From positions 1-64,000 of the forward strand of contig WQZD01000003.1 in the NCBI GenBank assembly GCA_009780915.1: 64,000 nucleotides of DNA, written 5' to 3'. The notes under the pieces were generated by a model. That model was not told where the DNA came from. It saw only the letters and a program-made list of their open reading frames with translations, and did no database searches. Shown piece after piece: positions 27,943-39,498 of this stretch (its first letter is position 1; each line of letters opens with the position of its first letter). The DNA is from Propionibacteriaceae bacterium (GTDB lineage Bacteria; Actinomycetota; Actinomycetes; Propionibacteriales; Propionibacteriaceae). The position numbers and the translations under genes were made by a program.

Positions 27943-28392
27943 ATGGATAACTTAGATCTGTTTGTCTGTGTCGACCATGTCGGTTATGCCGTCCTCGACC
28001 TCGATGAGGCCATCGCTTTCCATACCCAGGTGCTCGGGTTCCGGCTGCTGCACCGCGAGGTCAACGAGGAACAAGGCGTCGAAGAGGCCATGTTGGGCAC
28101 GGGCGCCCAACATCCCGAATCCGCCCAGATCCAGTTGCTCGCCCCCCTGTCGCCGACCTCGACCATCGCCAAGTTCATCGAGTCCAACAAGGGACGTGGC
28201 GGCATCCAGCAGGTCTGCTATCGGGTGGCCGACATCGACCATGCGAGCGAGGTGCTCAGGTCCCGTGGAGTACGCCTGCTCTACGACGCCCCCAAGATCG
28301 GCACCGGCGGCTCTCGCATCCAGTTCGTGCACCCGAAAGACACCGGCGGCATCCTTCTGGAGATCACCGAGCCTGCTCAGAATTCCCACTGA
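27943..28392 (+). CDS. mce: Methylmalonyl-CoA epimerase
   Basis: It interconverts (S)- and (R)-methylmalonyl-CoA, a step in propionate formation and use. The 149-residue vicinal-oxygen-chelate protein has CVDHVGYAVLDLDEAI with the metal-ligand His near 10, another ligand region near GGIQQVCYRV and the terminal Glu in ILLEITEP. Length is typical. The ATG at 27943 is chosen because it begins directly before the conserved fold, with GGGGG upstream. The next gene encodes a DivIVA-like coiled-coil protein, the same order as methylmalonyl-CoA epimerase and Scy in Streptomyces. Confidence 0.9.
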   Translation: MDNLDLFVCVDHVGYAVLDLDEAIAFHTQVLGFRLLHREVNEEQGVEEAMLGTGAQHPESAQIQLLAPLSPTSTIAKFIESNKGRGGIQQVCYRVADIDHASEVLRSRGVRLLYDAPKIGTGGSRIQFVHPKDTGGILLEITEPAQNSH

Positions 28393-28472
28393 TCGCCGAC
28401 GCACGATAGACTTGTCTGCGCCCTGAACGCATGAGTGGGGCGCTGATCCACACCGACTCAAGGAGCGCTTTG

Positions 28473-29660
28473 ATGTCCACTACTTCCTCTTCGGGATTGG
28501 ACCTTTTCGACGACAACGCCACGGCAGCCGGGACTTTCCAGGTCCAGATGCGTGGCTATGACAAGTCACAGGTCGATGCCTACGTCCGGGGCTTGGAGGA
28601 CAAGCTCGTCGAGTTGCGTCACGAACTGGCCCAAGCAGCCGAGTCTCCCACACCGGCCGCCCCCGCCGAGGCGAAGCCCATCGGCGCCGACATCGACGTG
28701 GATCGTCTGTCCGGGCATGCCGCCCAGATCCTGCACGCGTCTCAGGCGAAAGCCGACGAGATCGTGTCCACCGCCATGCGTGAGGCTCAGCGCATCACCT
28801 CGGAGGCCACAGAGGCGGCTCACGAGTTGCGCATGACCGGCCAACACGAGGTGGATCTGCTGCGCTCGTCGGCCATGGAGAACCTGGCCCAGGTACGCGA
28901 CCAGCAGATGAAAGAGATCCAGGGGGTCCTCGACCGTTCCAAGTCGGACGCCGACTCTGCCCTGGCCGCCGCACAGAGCCACGCCGAAGCATTGGTCGCC
29001 CAGGCGCAACAGGAGGCCACCTCCATCGTCGAGAGCGCCCAACGCCAGTCGGCCCAGTCGCGCAACGAGGCAGAGCTGTCGATGACGCAGGCCTTGGCCA
29101 CAGCCCAGTCCTCGCGCGACACCCTCGTCTCAGAGGCGCACAAGTCTTTAGAGGAGGCACAGGCCGCGAAGGCCGCAGCCCTGGCGGAGATCGCCGCCAA
29201 GCAGGAGGCGGCAGCCGGGAAGCTGGCCGAGGAGACCCAGTTGGCGACGAACATCCGCAACACGGCCGTCGCCGAGGCGGAGCAGATCCGTCGCGACGCC
29301 GCCACCCACGCCCAACAGCTGCTGACTGCCACGCATCACGAGATCGCCGACCTCCAGCAGCAGATCACCCTGGAAGCGGCCAACCGCCGCAGCAAGCTTC
29401 AGGCCGACATCTCCGCCCTCCAGCAGCGCAAGCGCTCGCTGACCCAACAACTGGGCAACCTCTTCGGCCTCGGTTCCGCGGCCGCCACTCAGTTCAAGGA
29501 CGACGATTGGGCCGATCTTCCGCAGATCACCTTCTCCACGGACAGCCCGGCGGGCGGGGACAGTGCTCCTGCGACGGCGTCCGAGGAGCCCAGCGCTCCG
29601 GCTGACGCCGCTCCCGAGGCGCCTGCCCAGCCGTCAACCGAGGCCGAGAAACACGACTGA
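28473..29660 (+). CDS. DivIVA-domain coiled-coil protein (Scy/FilP-like position)
   Basis: This 395-residue cytoskeletal-type protein has a DivIVA N-terminal motif FQVQMRGYDKSQVDAYV near 21-37. A very long, nearly continuous coiled coil follows to about 340, rich in Ala, Glu and Gln, and the tail is acidic and Pro/Ala-rich. A clear AAGGAG (28460-28465) fixes the ATG at 28473. The neighbourhood after mce matches the place of the polar-growth proteins Scy and FilP in Streptomyces. A polarity or envelope-organising function is likely but the protein is much shorter than Scy. Confidence 0.75.
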   Translation: MSTTSSSGLDLFDDNATAAGTFQVQMRGYDKSQVDAYVRGLEDKLVELRHELAQAAESPTPAAPAEAKPIGADIDVDRLSGHAAQILHASQAKADEIVSTAMREAQRITSEATEAAHELRMTGQHEVDLLRSSAMENLAQVRDQQMKEIQGVLDRSKSDADSALAAAQSHAEALVAQAQQEATSIVESAQRQSAQSRNEAELSMTQALATAQSSRDTLVSEAHKSLEEAQAAKAAALAEIAAKQEAAAGKLAEETQLATNIRNTAVAEAEQIRRDAATHAQQLLTATHHEIADLQQQITLEAANRRSKLQADISALQQRKRSLTQQLGNLFGLGSAAATQFKDDDWADLPQITFSTDSPAGGDSAPATASEEPSAPADAAPEAPAQPSTEAEKHD

Positions 29661-29684
29661 CACCACCCCGACACACCTCGCGTG

Positions 29685-30368
29685 TCAGAACAGACGGTGG
29701 TCGTCGGGTTCGATCCCTCGTAACTCGTCGTAGTCCACGGTCACGCACTGGATCCCTCGGTCACGGGCCAGGGTCCTCGCTTGGGGTTTGATGATCTGAG
29801 CGGCGAAGATGCCTTCTACGACGCCGAGCAGCGGGTCGCGGTTGAGCAGTTCGAGGTACCGGGTCAACTGTTCGACCCCGTCGATGTCGCCGCGCCTCTT
29901 GATCTCCACGGCCACGTGGGATCCCGTCGTGGTACGGCACAGCAGGTCGACCGGGCCGATGGCCGTGTAGTACTCCCGTGTCACCAGGGTCAGATCCGCC
30001 CGCAACTGTCCGGGGTGAGCCGCCAGGAGTTCCTGGAGATGCTTCTCGACCCCGTCCTTGACCAGTCCCGGATCGACTCCCAGGTCGGCGTTGGTGTCCG
30101 ACTCGATGTCCTGGATTCCGATCCTCAGTTGGTCGGATCCGGTGTTCTTCACCGTCCACACTTGGGCGAGCCGGTCGTCGTCAGGCGCCTCGTCGATCTG
30201 GAGAGTGCAGGGGGCGCCCATCCAATTCAAGGGTTTGTACGCTCCCCCGTCGGCGTGGATGGAGACCGAACCGTCGGATTTGACCATGACCAGCCGCTTG
30301 GCCATCGGCAGATGCGCCGACAACCGACCGGAGTAATCCACCTCGCAGGTGGCGATGACAAGACGCAC
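29685..30368 (-). CDS. nucS: Mismatch-specific endonuclease NucS
   Basis: NucS cuts both strands at mismatches and provides mismatch repair in actinobacteria lacking MutS and MutL. The 227-residue protein has the N-terminal dimerisation and DNA-binding domain ([18 protein letters not shown] near 25-42, then YKPLNWM) and the C-terminal RecB-like nuclease. Catalytic Asp141 lies in GPVDLLC, and Glu155 and Lys157 in AVEIKRRG. The start is a GTG at 30368, 13 bases after the stop of the cyclophilin gene, so the two are probably cotranscribed. Its gene converges on the coiled-coil gene. Confidence 0.92.
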   Translation of the reverse strand: MRLVIATCEVDYSGRLSAHLPMAKRLVMVKSDGSVSIHADGGAYKPLNWMGAPCTLQIDEAPDDDRLAQVWTVKNTGSDQLRIGIQDIESDTNADLGVDPGLVKDGVEKHLQELLAAHPGQLRADLTLVTREYYTAIGPVDLLCRTTTGSHVAVEIKRRGDIDGVEQLTRYLELLNRDPLLGVVEGIFAAQIIKPQARTLARDRGIQCVTVDYDELRGIEPDDHRLF

Positions 30369-30381
30369 GCTCGCCGCCCGG

Positions 30382-31059
30382 TCAGGAGACGGTGGCGGTG
30401 ATGATGTGCGCGCCCTCGGCCGGCCGGATCCCCGCAGGATCGGTCGGGTCGACCCCTTGGGCCGCGATGGACTCCACCACTGTCATCGAGGCGGCGTCCG
30501 CGGCGCCGAGCACGTCGTACTTGGGTGGCAATTGCACCGTGTGACCGATGACGATGAAGAACTGTGAGCCGTTCGTGTTGGGCCCGGCGTTGGCCATGGC
30601 CACTGTGGCGTACGGGTAGGTCTCCGACCCGGACAACTCGTCCTTGAAGGTGTAGCCAGGGCCTCCCCTGCCCGTCCCCGTCGGATCCCCGCATTGGAGC
30701 ACGAAGTCAGGCACGAGCCGATGGCATGATGTATTGTCGAAATACTGCTGGGACGCCAGCGAGACGAGGGAGTTCACCGCACAGGGCGCCCCGGCACGGT
30801 CCAGCGTCATCGTGACGTCTCCGGCGTCCATGTGCAAGGTCACAGTGACCGTGCCAGTGGCGGGAACGGCCACTGCGGGCGGAGGAGTCACAGACGTGGT
30901 CCCTGCTGTCGCCCCCGAGGGCGTGTACACGCAGGCGACAGTCCCGGCGACCGCCGGATTCGAGGACCCGGGCTGCCCGGGGGTCGATGTGGAACAGGCC
31001 GCCAGGGCCAACGTCGCCACCAGCGTCGACACGAGGAGCACTCGTCTAAGACCGGTCAT
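30382..31059 (-). CDS. Cyclophilin-type peptidyl-prolyl isomerase lipoprotein
   Basis: This 225-residue secreted lipoprotein has a signal segment with lipobox LAAC (Cys22), a Ser/Thr/Pro linker, then a cyclophilin domain (about 72-222). The catalytic-region motifs are [34 protein letters not shown] and [11 protein letters not shown]; the canonical FHR is changed to CHR. It would assist folding of exported proteins at the outer face of the membrane. AAGAAGGTGG precedes the ATG. The gene is divergent from pduO and leads into nucS. Confidence 0.88.
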   Translation of the reverse strand: MTGLRRVLLVSTLVATLALAACSTSTPGQPGSSNPAVAGTVACVYTPSGATAGTTSVTPPPAVAVPATGTVTVTLHMDAGDVTMTLDRAGAPCAVNSLVSLASQQYFDNTSCHRLVPDFVLQCGDPTGTGRGGPGYTFKDELSGSETYPYATVAMANAGPNTNGSQFFIVIGHTVQLPPKYDVLGAADAASMTVVESIAAQGVDPTDPAGIRPAEGAHIITATVS

Positions 31060-31074
31060 GAACCACCTTCTTGC

Positions 31075-31080
31075 TAGGCT
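31075..31080 (+). promoter_or_regulatory. -10 element of leaderless pduO-type gene
   Basis: TAGGCT followed by 6 nt and the ATG at 31087; no Shine-Dalgarno sequence. Confidence 0.5.
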
Positions 31081-31086
31081 GTTTCT

Positions 31087-31659
31087 ATGGTGAACCTAAC
31101 CAGGATATACACTCGCACGGGAGATCGCGGCACGACACGACTGGCTGACAACCAGTCCGTGCCCAAGACCGATCCCCGGTTGGACGCCTATGGCACCGTG
31201 GACGAGGCCAACTGCGCGATCGGCGCGGCGCTCGCACTGGCCGACGTTCCCCCGCGCATGGCCCAGGTGCTGTCCCAGCTCCAGAACGAGTTGTTCGACG
31301 TCGGCGCGGACTTGGCGACCCCTCTGGACCATGCAGGCAGGACGGTGCGCATCGACGCGGCGTGTGTGGACCGCCTGGAGGCCTGGTGCGACGAGTTCTC
31401 CGCCGGGTTGCCCGACCTGCGCTCCTTCCTGCTGCCCGGGGGCACGCCGCTGTCCGCCTGGCTGAACATCGCCCGCACGGTGGTACGACGAGCCGAACGG
31501 GCCACCTGGATCGCCGCGGAGACCGTCCCGGTCAACGACGAGGCCATCCGGTACCTCAACCGGGTGTCCGACCTGTTGTTCATCATGGCCCGTCAGGCCA
31601 TGCTCGCCGCCGACCAACAAGAGACCCTGTGGGCACCGGCCCAGGAGCGGGACGAGTGA
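31087..31659 (+). CDS. pduO: Cob(I)alamin adenosyltransferase, PduO type
   Basis: It transfers the adenosyl group from ATP to cob(I)alamin, giving adenosylcobalamin, the cofactor of methylmalonyl-CoA mutase. The 190-residue protein has the PduO ATP-binding N-terminus IYTRTGDRGTTRLADN, then DAYGTVDEANCAIGAA, LLPGGTPLSAWLNIARTVVRRAER and the end motif YLNRVSDLLFIMAR. It fits the methylmalonyl-CoA epimerase gene 3 kb upstream. The start is set by a leaderless promoter. Its stop overlaps the GTG of the next gene (GTGA). Confidence 0.93.
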   Translation: MVNLTRIYTRTGDRGTTRLADNQSVPKTDPRLDAYGTVDEANCAIGAALALADVPPRMAQVLSQLQNELFDVGADLATPLDHAGRTVRIDAACVDRLEAWCDEFSAGLPDLRSFLLPGGTPLSAWLNIARTVVRRAERATWIAAETVPVNDEAIRYLNRVSDLLFIMARQAMLAADQQETLWAPAQERDE

Positions 31660-31928
31660 GCCGCCGCGTATCCAAGCACCTCGCGCCACCGCGACCCTTG
31701 TCGACCCATCTCTCCCATGCGGAGGTCCGTGGCGGAACGCGGTGGATCGTCCACACGATGCCGGGCTTCAAAGCCGTCAAGGCGTACCGCTGCCCCGGGT
31801 GCCAATCCCTCATCGCGCCGGGCACCGCGCACATCGTCGCCTGGCCGGACTCCCCCGCCTCCAGCGTCGACCGCGCCGTCGACGACCGGCGACACTGGCA
31901 CACGCCATGTTGGGAGCGCATGTCATGA
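31656..31928 (+). CDS. Conserved actinobacterial zinc-ribbon-like protein
   Basis: This 90-residue protein has a GTG start overlapping the pduO stop (GTGA) and an AGGAG site 10 bases upstream. A CPGCQSLIAPGTAHIVAW segment and a C-terminal RRHWHTPCWERM give a C-x2-C...H-x-H...C arrangement resembling a zinc knuckle. Proteins of this type are widespread in actinobacteria and often labelled ATP/GTP-binding without support. Its stop overlaps the next start (ATGA), making a tightly coupled trio with pduO and a hydrolase. Function unknown. Confidence 0.7.
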   Translation: MSRRVSKHLAPPRPLSTHLSHAEVRGGTRWIVHTMPGFKAVKAYRCPGCQSLIAPGTAHIVAWPDSPASSVDRAVDDRRHWHTPCWERMS

Positions 31929-32656
31929 AGATCCACCACGTCGGACACGGGGCGCCGCGCTTCGTCTTCCTCCATGGCCTGTTCGGTCAGGGACGCAACT
32001 GGACCTCGATCGCCAAGAAGCTCGCCCCGCATGCCAGCGTGCTCGTCGACCTGCCCGACCATGGCTCGTCGGAGTGGAGCGACCATTTCTCGTACATCGA
32101 CATGGCCGACACGGTGGCCGACCTGCTCGCCGGCCTGGATCAACCCGTGTGTCTGGTCGGACACTCCATGGGAGGGCGCGTGGCCATGACGACCGCCATC
32201 CGACATCCGCACCTGATGGATTCCCTCGTGGTCGAAGACACCAGCCCTGCGGACCTGGACATGAGCGAGTTCCATGTCTACGCCGACGCGATGTCCGCCA
32301 TCCCTGTCGCCGAATTGACCAGCCGCCACCAGGCCCGCGCGTCGTTGAGGCTGGCAGTCGACGACGACGAGGTGCTCGGATTCCTCCTGCAGAGCCTCCA
32401 GCCGGCGGCCGTCGGGTGGAGGTGGATCATGAATCTTGAGATGCTCTCACGCGACATGGACGAGATCGGCCGCTGGCCCATGCCCGTCGGCACCTTCGAC
32501 CGTCCCGTCCTGTGGATCACGGGAACCCAGTCGTCACGCACATCGGTCGAGCAGCGGGACGCTATGAAGGCATTATTCCCACTTGTGCGCCATGTGCGCG
32601 TCAAGGACGCGGGACACTGGGTGCACGCCGACGCGCCCGAGGTGTTCGCCCACGCC

Positions 32657-32683
<27 letters not shown>
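31925..32683 (+). CDS. Alpha/beta hydrolase
   Basis: This 252-residue cytosolic esterase-type hydrolase starts at the ATG overlapping the previous stop (ATGA). Oxyanion motif LHGLFGQ is near 19, nucleophile elbow GHSMGG has Ser near 81, and catalytic His lies in DAGHWVHAD near 230. The DLPDHGSS turn follows the second strand. It resembles the YbfF-like esterase group. Substrate unknown. The 3' end overlaps the convergent gcvP by 27 bases. Confidence 0.85.
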
Positions 32684-35488
<2,805 letters not shown>

Positions 35489-35523
35489 GACAACCTTTCT
35501 GGTCGAGGATCCCTCCGGATATC

Positions 35524-36315
35524 TTACCGTGTCGCGCGAGCGGGCTGGATCGCCATTCCTCGTAACACGAGGGCCGAGTCGTGCTGGGCGAGATGGAGGT
35601 CCACTGTGAGGATCTCGGACGTATGTCCGGTGGGAAGGTGGTGGGATCTCAGTCGCAGGAGACCGTTCCCAGCGGAGGTCTCGTCGACGGGCCACCGAAC
35701 GACGTGTGGCGCGTCGCTTTGTCCGTTGGTGACGGTGAGGATCACCCCGTCTCGACAGGTGGAGCCGTGACGAGAATTCCCGCCCCCGATGGCGCCCTGG
35801 TCGGTGGTCTCCACGACCTGCTCGACGTACTCCATCGGCGATCCGGCGCCGCCGAAGCCCTTGTTGTACACACTGACATACCCACCACCCGGGCGGGCGT
35901 ACGCGGCGACCTGCATGTCGGTCTTCGGACTGTCCCAGATCCTCAGGCCGTCCTCGGTGAGGAGGTAGTCACGACGGGTGTCCGAGAAGAAGAGGCCGTT
36001 GTCATCCCACGTGAGACTGCCCGAGTCCATTCCCGCAGTCGTGATGGACGACACCTGCCCCTCGGCGTCGATCAAGAGGACATGACCACTCAGCGTGCGC
36101 TGAGCGTTGCTGGGGACGCTCGCGTAGAGCGCGAGGATGTGGTTCGGCGCCAATCGCTGTGCGCCGGGCTTCATCACATACCAGGTGTCCTGAGATTCGC
36201 CACAACCGCCCAGAAGGGCCACGCCGAGCAGGACGGCGCCCAGGGTGATCATGCGATGTCGGTAGGGTCGTCCGATGAGGTTTCCTGGAGCGACCTTCAT
36301 GTGTGTGCGGGCCAT
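35524..36315 (-). CDS. Putative lipoprotein, unrecognised
   Basis: This 263-residue protein starts at the ATG 36315 behind AGGAGATC. After about 20 polar residues it has a hydrophobic segment MITLGAVLLGVALLGGC, with Cys38 as likely lipidation site. An internal Met at residue 22 could be the true start. The mature part has repeated short beta motifs (SGSLTWDDNGLFFSD, GGGYVSVYNKG, VVRWPVDE) suggestive of a partial beta-propeller. No enzyme motif is visible. It lies directly upstream of gcvP on the same strand but a link in function is not evident. Confidence 0.6.
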   Translation of the reverse strand: MARTHMKVAPGNLIGRPYRHRMITLGAVLLGVALLGGCGESQDTWYVMKPGAQRLAPNHILALYASVPSNAQRTLSGHVLLIDAEGQVSSITTAGMDSGSLTWDDNGLFFSDTRRDYLLTEDGLRIWDSPKTDMQVAAYARPGGGYVSVYNKGFGGAGSPMEYVEQVVETTDQGAIGGGNSRHGSTCRDGVILTVTNGQSDAPHVVRWPVDETSAGNGLLRLRSHHLPTGHTSEILTVDLHLAQHDSALVLRGMAIQPARATR

Positions 36316-36342
36316 GTGATCTCCTCTTCTCTGTCTCACCAT

Positions 36343-36671
36343 GGCTGTGATTGCGAATCCACGATCTCTCCCTATGAGAATAGATGAAACAAATAAGACG
36401 AGTCACGAGTATGGTGAGATGAAATACCTTGATAACTGAGCAATATGATGTTCAGATGATGCGTAAACCATGCAATTAATAGGAAATATCAACGGTGATG
36501 TGCGATGAGTGATTCGCGGACTCCACGACGGGGGTCGCCGACGCCCGACGTGCATTGTGGACACTGTCACATCTGTGATGTCGTTTGCCTGGCGTCCATG
36601 TCAATCCACACTATCTGCTACCATGGGGTAAGAATTGTTATAAGTTCGCTTCACCTGTGAGTAGGGGGATC
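36343..36671. other. AT-rich intergenic region, 330 bp
   Basis: This divergent spacer between the lipoprotein gene and the antitoxin gene has no credible coding frame. It holds a good minus-strand promoter (36377-36406). A TATAAG sequence at 36639-36644 could be the -10 of the antitoxin gene, though no -35 is evident. The AT content is clearly above the surrounding DNA. Confidence 0.5.
36377..36406 (-). promoter_or_regulatory. Putative promoter of lipoprotein (and gcvP) genes
   Basis: On the minus strand GTGACT (36406-36401) and TATTCT (36382-36377) are separated by 18 bases, about 60 bases before the ATG at 36315. Confidence 0.4.
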
Positions 36672-36917
36672 ATGCCTGACACTGTACAACTCGCCACTCG
36701 GGTGGAGAAGGCCCAGGATCAGCTCTTCCGGGAGACCACCAGGCGTCTGGGGACCACTCCTGCGGACGCGCTGCGTGTGTTCGTGGCCGCTTTCAACCAG
36801 AATCGGGGTTTCCCCTTCGACGTGCGCCTGGGCGTCGACGCCGGGTCGGACGAGACGGAGGACCGGCCAGAAACCTTGTCCAGCGTCCCCCGACGACTTC
36901 TGGACGAGTCCGCATGA
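36672..36917 (+). CDS. RelB/DinJ-type antitoxin, orphan
   Basis: This 81-residue protein resembles the RelB/DinJ family. Its beta strand TVQLATRV is followed by helices QDQLFRETTRRLGTTPADALRVFVAAFNQ and the family-typical NRGFPFDVRL. Such antitoxins form ribbon-helix-helix dimers that bind DNA and neutralise a RelE/YafQ-type RNase. GGGGGATC precedes the ATG. No toxin gene follows: the overlapping frame (ATG at 36914) encodes only about 22 residues of Pro/His-rich peptide before a PLDc_N gene. It is therefore an orphan or a remnant of a lost module. Confidence 0.65.
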   Translation: MPDTVQLATRVEKAQDQLFRETTRRLGTTPADALRVFVAAFNQNRGFPFDVRLGVDAGSDETEDRPETLSSVPRRLLDESA

Positions 36918-36974
36918 CACGCCCCAAGTGCCAACGACCCCTTCCACCACCCACCTCCCACCACAGGATGCACC

Positions 36975-37196
36975 ATGTCTGAGCAGCTGAGAACCTATCT
37001 TCCCATCCTCATCCCCCTCGCCGTCATCGAGCTCGGATTGTTGATCGCAGCTCTGATCCACATCTTCACCCACAAGCATTACCGCTTCGGAAACAGGTGG
37101 CTGTGGGTGATCATCGCCGTGCTGATCAACCTCATCGGCCCGATCCTCTATTTCGTGATCGGTCGTGGAGACGCCGACGACGAGGGCGACCGCTGA
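36975..37196 (+). CDS. PLDc_N-domain small membrane protein
   Basis: This 73-residue protein has two membrane helices (about 9-32 and 44-65) and the family pattern THKHYRFGNRWLWVIIAVLINLIGPILYFVIGR, the phospholipase-D N-terminal domain also found alone beside ABC exporters. It is immediately upstream of the ATPase gene, with stop and start overlapping as TGATG. It is therefore probably part of the exporter operon, as in Firmicutes-type bacitracin or antibiotic ABC-2 loci. Confidence 0.85.
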   Translation: MSEQLRTYLPILIPLAVIELGLLIAALIHIFTHKHYRFGNRWLWVIIAVLINLIGPILYFVIGRGDADDEGDR

Positions 37197-38101
37197 TGGA
37201 TGTCCTCGCCATCGAGAACCTCTCGAAAAGCTTCGGCGCCACACGGGTGATCGACTCCATCTCGCTGAGTGTGCCCGAGGGGTCGGTCTTCGGGTTCATC
37301 GGAGAGAACGGAGCTGGCAAGACCACCACGATGAGGATGGTCCTGGGTCTGCTCCCGTCCGATTCTGGCGAGATCCGCGTGTGCGGGGAGAAGGTACGCT
37401 TCGGCATGACCGCCACGAACCGTCATGTCGGCTACCTGCCGGACGTCCCCCAGTTCTATCCGTACATGCGCGCGACCGAATACCTGGCCTTGTGCGGCGA
37501 GGTCTGCGGTCTGTCCTCCACCGACATACGCCGTCGCAGCGCCGACCTGCTGGAACTGGTGGGGCTGGCCACCACGAAGAAGCGGATCGGCGCCTACTCT
37601 CGTGGGATGAAGCAGCGTCTCGGGGTCGCTCAGGCGCTCATCAACACTCCGCGCCTCCTCATCTGCGACGAGCCGACCTCGGCGCTCGATCCTCTGGGTC
37701 GCAAAGAGGTCCTGGACATCCTCACGCGGATATCCTCCACGACCACCGTCGTCTTCTCCACCCATGTCCTCTCCGATGTCGAGAAGATCTGCGACCGCGC
37801 GGCTGTCCTCCATCAGGGGAAGATTGTGATGCAGGGCACTCTGGCCGACCTGAAAGCGCGCCATGGGAGCAATGGGCTGCTCGTGGAGTTCTCGCACCCG
37901 GACGACACGCGACGATTCTGCGACATGGTGTCCCCCGACCTGATCCGGGATCGCACCGACGTCGAGGTGACCCTCTCCTCCACCGACCCTGCTCAGGAGA
38001 TGGCCGTCCTGACACTACTGGCCGAGAACCGTCTCCTGCCCGTACGCTTCGAATCGCTGGCGCCCAGCGTCGAGAATCTCTTCTTGGAGGCCGTGTCGTG
38101 A
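37196..38101 (+). CDS. ABC-2 type exporter ATPase
   Basis: This 301-residue ATP-binding protein has Walker A GENGAGKTTTM near 40, signature YSRGMKQRLGVAQ near 139, Walker B LLICDEPTSALD near 160 and switch His in STHVLS near 190. A C-terminal extension (about 215-301) is typical of BcrA/NatA-type exporters. It is translationally coupled to the PLDc_N protein upstream and to the permease downstream (GTGA). It would power efflux or membrane adaptation; the substrate is unknown. Confidence 0.88.
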   Translation: MDVLAIENLSKSFGATRVIDSISLSVPEGSVFGFIGENGAGKTTTMRMVLGLLPSDSGEIRVCGEKVRFGMTATNRHVGYLPDVPQFYPYMRATEYLALCGEVCGLSSTDIRRRSADLLELVGLATTKKRIGAYSRGMKQRLGVAQALINTPRLLICDEPTSALDPLGRKEVLDILTRISSTTTVVFSTHVLSDVEKICDRAAVLHQGKIVMQGTLADLKARHGSNGLLVEFSHPDDTRRFCDMVSPDLIRDRTDVEVTLSSTDPAQEMAVLTLLAENRLLPVRFESLAPSVENLFLEAVS

Positions 38102-38865
38102 CATCCTATGTGTCTTTCTGTAAGAAAGAGGTCCTGGAGAGTTGGAGGACGTACCGGCTGGTCATCATGCTCGTCGCGTTCATCGCCTTGGGCGTCCTCA
38201 GCCCCCTGTTGGCGAAGCTGCTCCCCGACCTGCTCTCCGGCACCGACCTGGGCAACGGCATCATCCTGCAGATGCCGCCGGCGACGGCGCTCGACTCCTG
38301 GACCCAGTACTTCAAGAACATCGGCCAGATGGGTGTCCTGATCCTCGTCATCGTGTTCTGCGGGGTCACGGGAACGGAGCTGTCCAAAGGGACCTTGACC
38401 ACCATCCTTGCCAAGGGGATGCGGAGGTCAACCGTCATCCTCGCCAAGTTCAGCGTCGCCACTGTGATCTGGACCCTGAGTTTCGTCGTCTCCCTGGCGG
38501 TGACGTACGCCTACACGGTGTACTACTGGGGCTCCGGCCCACTCCCCCACGCGCTCCTGGCGTTCGGATCCTTGTGGGTCTTCGGGGTGCTGTTGATCGC
38601 GTGCATGGTCCTCGGCGGGATCCTCCTGAGCACCATCTACGGCGCCCTGGTGGCGGTCGCCGTCGTCGTGGTCGCCGGCAACCTGGTCGCTCTCTCACCG
38701 GCGACCGCGCCGTACAATCCCATCAGTCTGGCCGGTGGTACTGTCGCCCTGCTGGATGGATCCAAGACGACAGGCGACTTCCTTCCAGCCGTGTGGATCA
38801 GCCTCGCCCTGATCCTGGTGCTCCTCGGCGCCAGTGTGGCCGTCTTCGACAAGAAACAGGTGTGA
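38098..38865 (+). CDS. ABC-2 type exporter permease
   Basis: This 255-residue membrane protein begins with a GTG that overlaps the ATPase stop (GTGA). After the cytoplasmic CKKEVLESWRTYR element there are six membrane segments. The cytosolic stretch GTELSKGTLTTILAKGMRRSTV between helices 2 and 3 is typical for ABC-2 permeases. Together with the ATPase and the PLDc_N protein it forms a three-gene exporter operon. No two-component regulator is adjacent. Confidence 0.85.
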   Translation: MTSYVSFCKKEVLESWRTYRLVIMLVAFIALGVLSPLLAKLLPDLLSGTDLGNGIILQMPPATALDSWTQYFKNIGQMGVLILVIVFCGVTGTELSKGTLTTILAKGMRRSTVILAKFSVATVIWTLSFVVSLAVTYAYTVYYWGSGPLPHALLAFGSLWVFGVLLIACMVLGGILLSTIYGALVAVAVVVVAGNLVALSPATAPYNPISLAGGTVALLDGSKTTGDFLPAVWISLALILVLLGASVAVFDKKQV

Positions 38866-38871
38866 GGCCCC

Positions 38872-39498
38872 ATGCCGTCCTCGGTGGCGGGCGGGCCGCT
38901 CCAGGCGTCGTCTGCGTCGGCCGTCACGCCAGTGGTCGTCTTCGACGCGATGGGGGTCTTGTACGCCGAGGCCGATGACGAGGCGGATGTGCTGACGCCC
39001 TACCTGGTTCAGCTGGGATGCGCGATGGGTGAGGAGCGGATCCGCGATTTCTATCGGCGGGCCAGCTCAGGGGAATGGACGTCGACCCAGTTCTGGGCCG
39101 AGTGTGGGGTCGTCGGTGATGATCACGAGTATTGTGGCCGTCACCGCCTCATGCCGGGGATCGACGTCGTGCTGCGCGACCTGAGCGACCGGGGCGTGCG
39201 GATGGCGTGTCTGAGCAACGATGTGAGCGCATGGTCGATTCTGCTGAGGGAGCGGTTCGCCCTCACTCGGTGGATCGACGTGTGGGCCATCTCGGCGGAC
39301 ATCCGCGTGCGCAAGCCGTCCCTGGACGCCTATCGGCAGTTGTCGACGATGTGCGGGGTCGGTTTGGACCAGCTTCTCTTCTTCGATGATCGCCCTGCCA
39401 ACGTCGACGCCGCCCTCAGTCTGGGGATCGACGCCCATCTGTTCACCACCGTGGAGGCCTGTCGCCACACCCTGGTCTCACGTGGGCTCCTTGTCTGA
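38872..39498 (+). CDS. HAD-superfamily hydrolase
   Basis: This 208-residue protein contains HAD motifs: VVFDAMGVLY near 22 with nucleophile Asp (the second acid of the usual DxD is replaced, as in the DxxGV subgroup), motif II LSNDVSAW near 114, motif III Lys in RVRKPS near 144 and motif IV FFDDRPANV near 169. An alpha-helical cap is inserted after motif I. The class covers phosphatases of sugars and nucleotides; specificity unknown. It follows the exporter permease after 6 bases and may share its transcript. Confidence 0.8.
   Translation: MPSSVAGGPLQASSASAVTPVVVFDAMGVLYAEADDEADVLTPYLVQLGCAMGEERIRDFYRRASSGEWTSTQFWAECGVVGDDHEYCGRHRLMPGIDVVLRDLSDRGVRMACLSNDVSAWSILLRERFALTRWIDVWAISADIRVRKPSLDAYRQLSTMCGVGLDQLLFFDDRPANVDAALSLGIDAHLFTTVEACRHTLVSRGLLV

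Noticed and set aside
35489..35523. Possible glycine riboswitch before gcvP
   Set aside because: The gap is only 35 bases, too short for the aptamer, and no conserved core is present.
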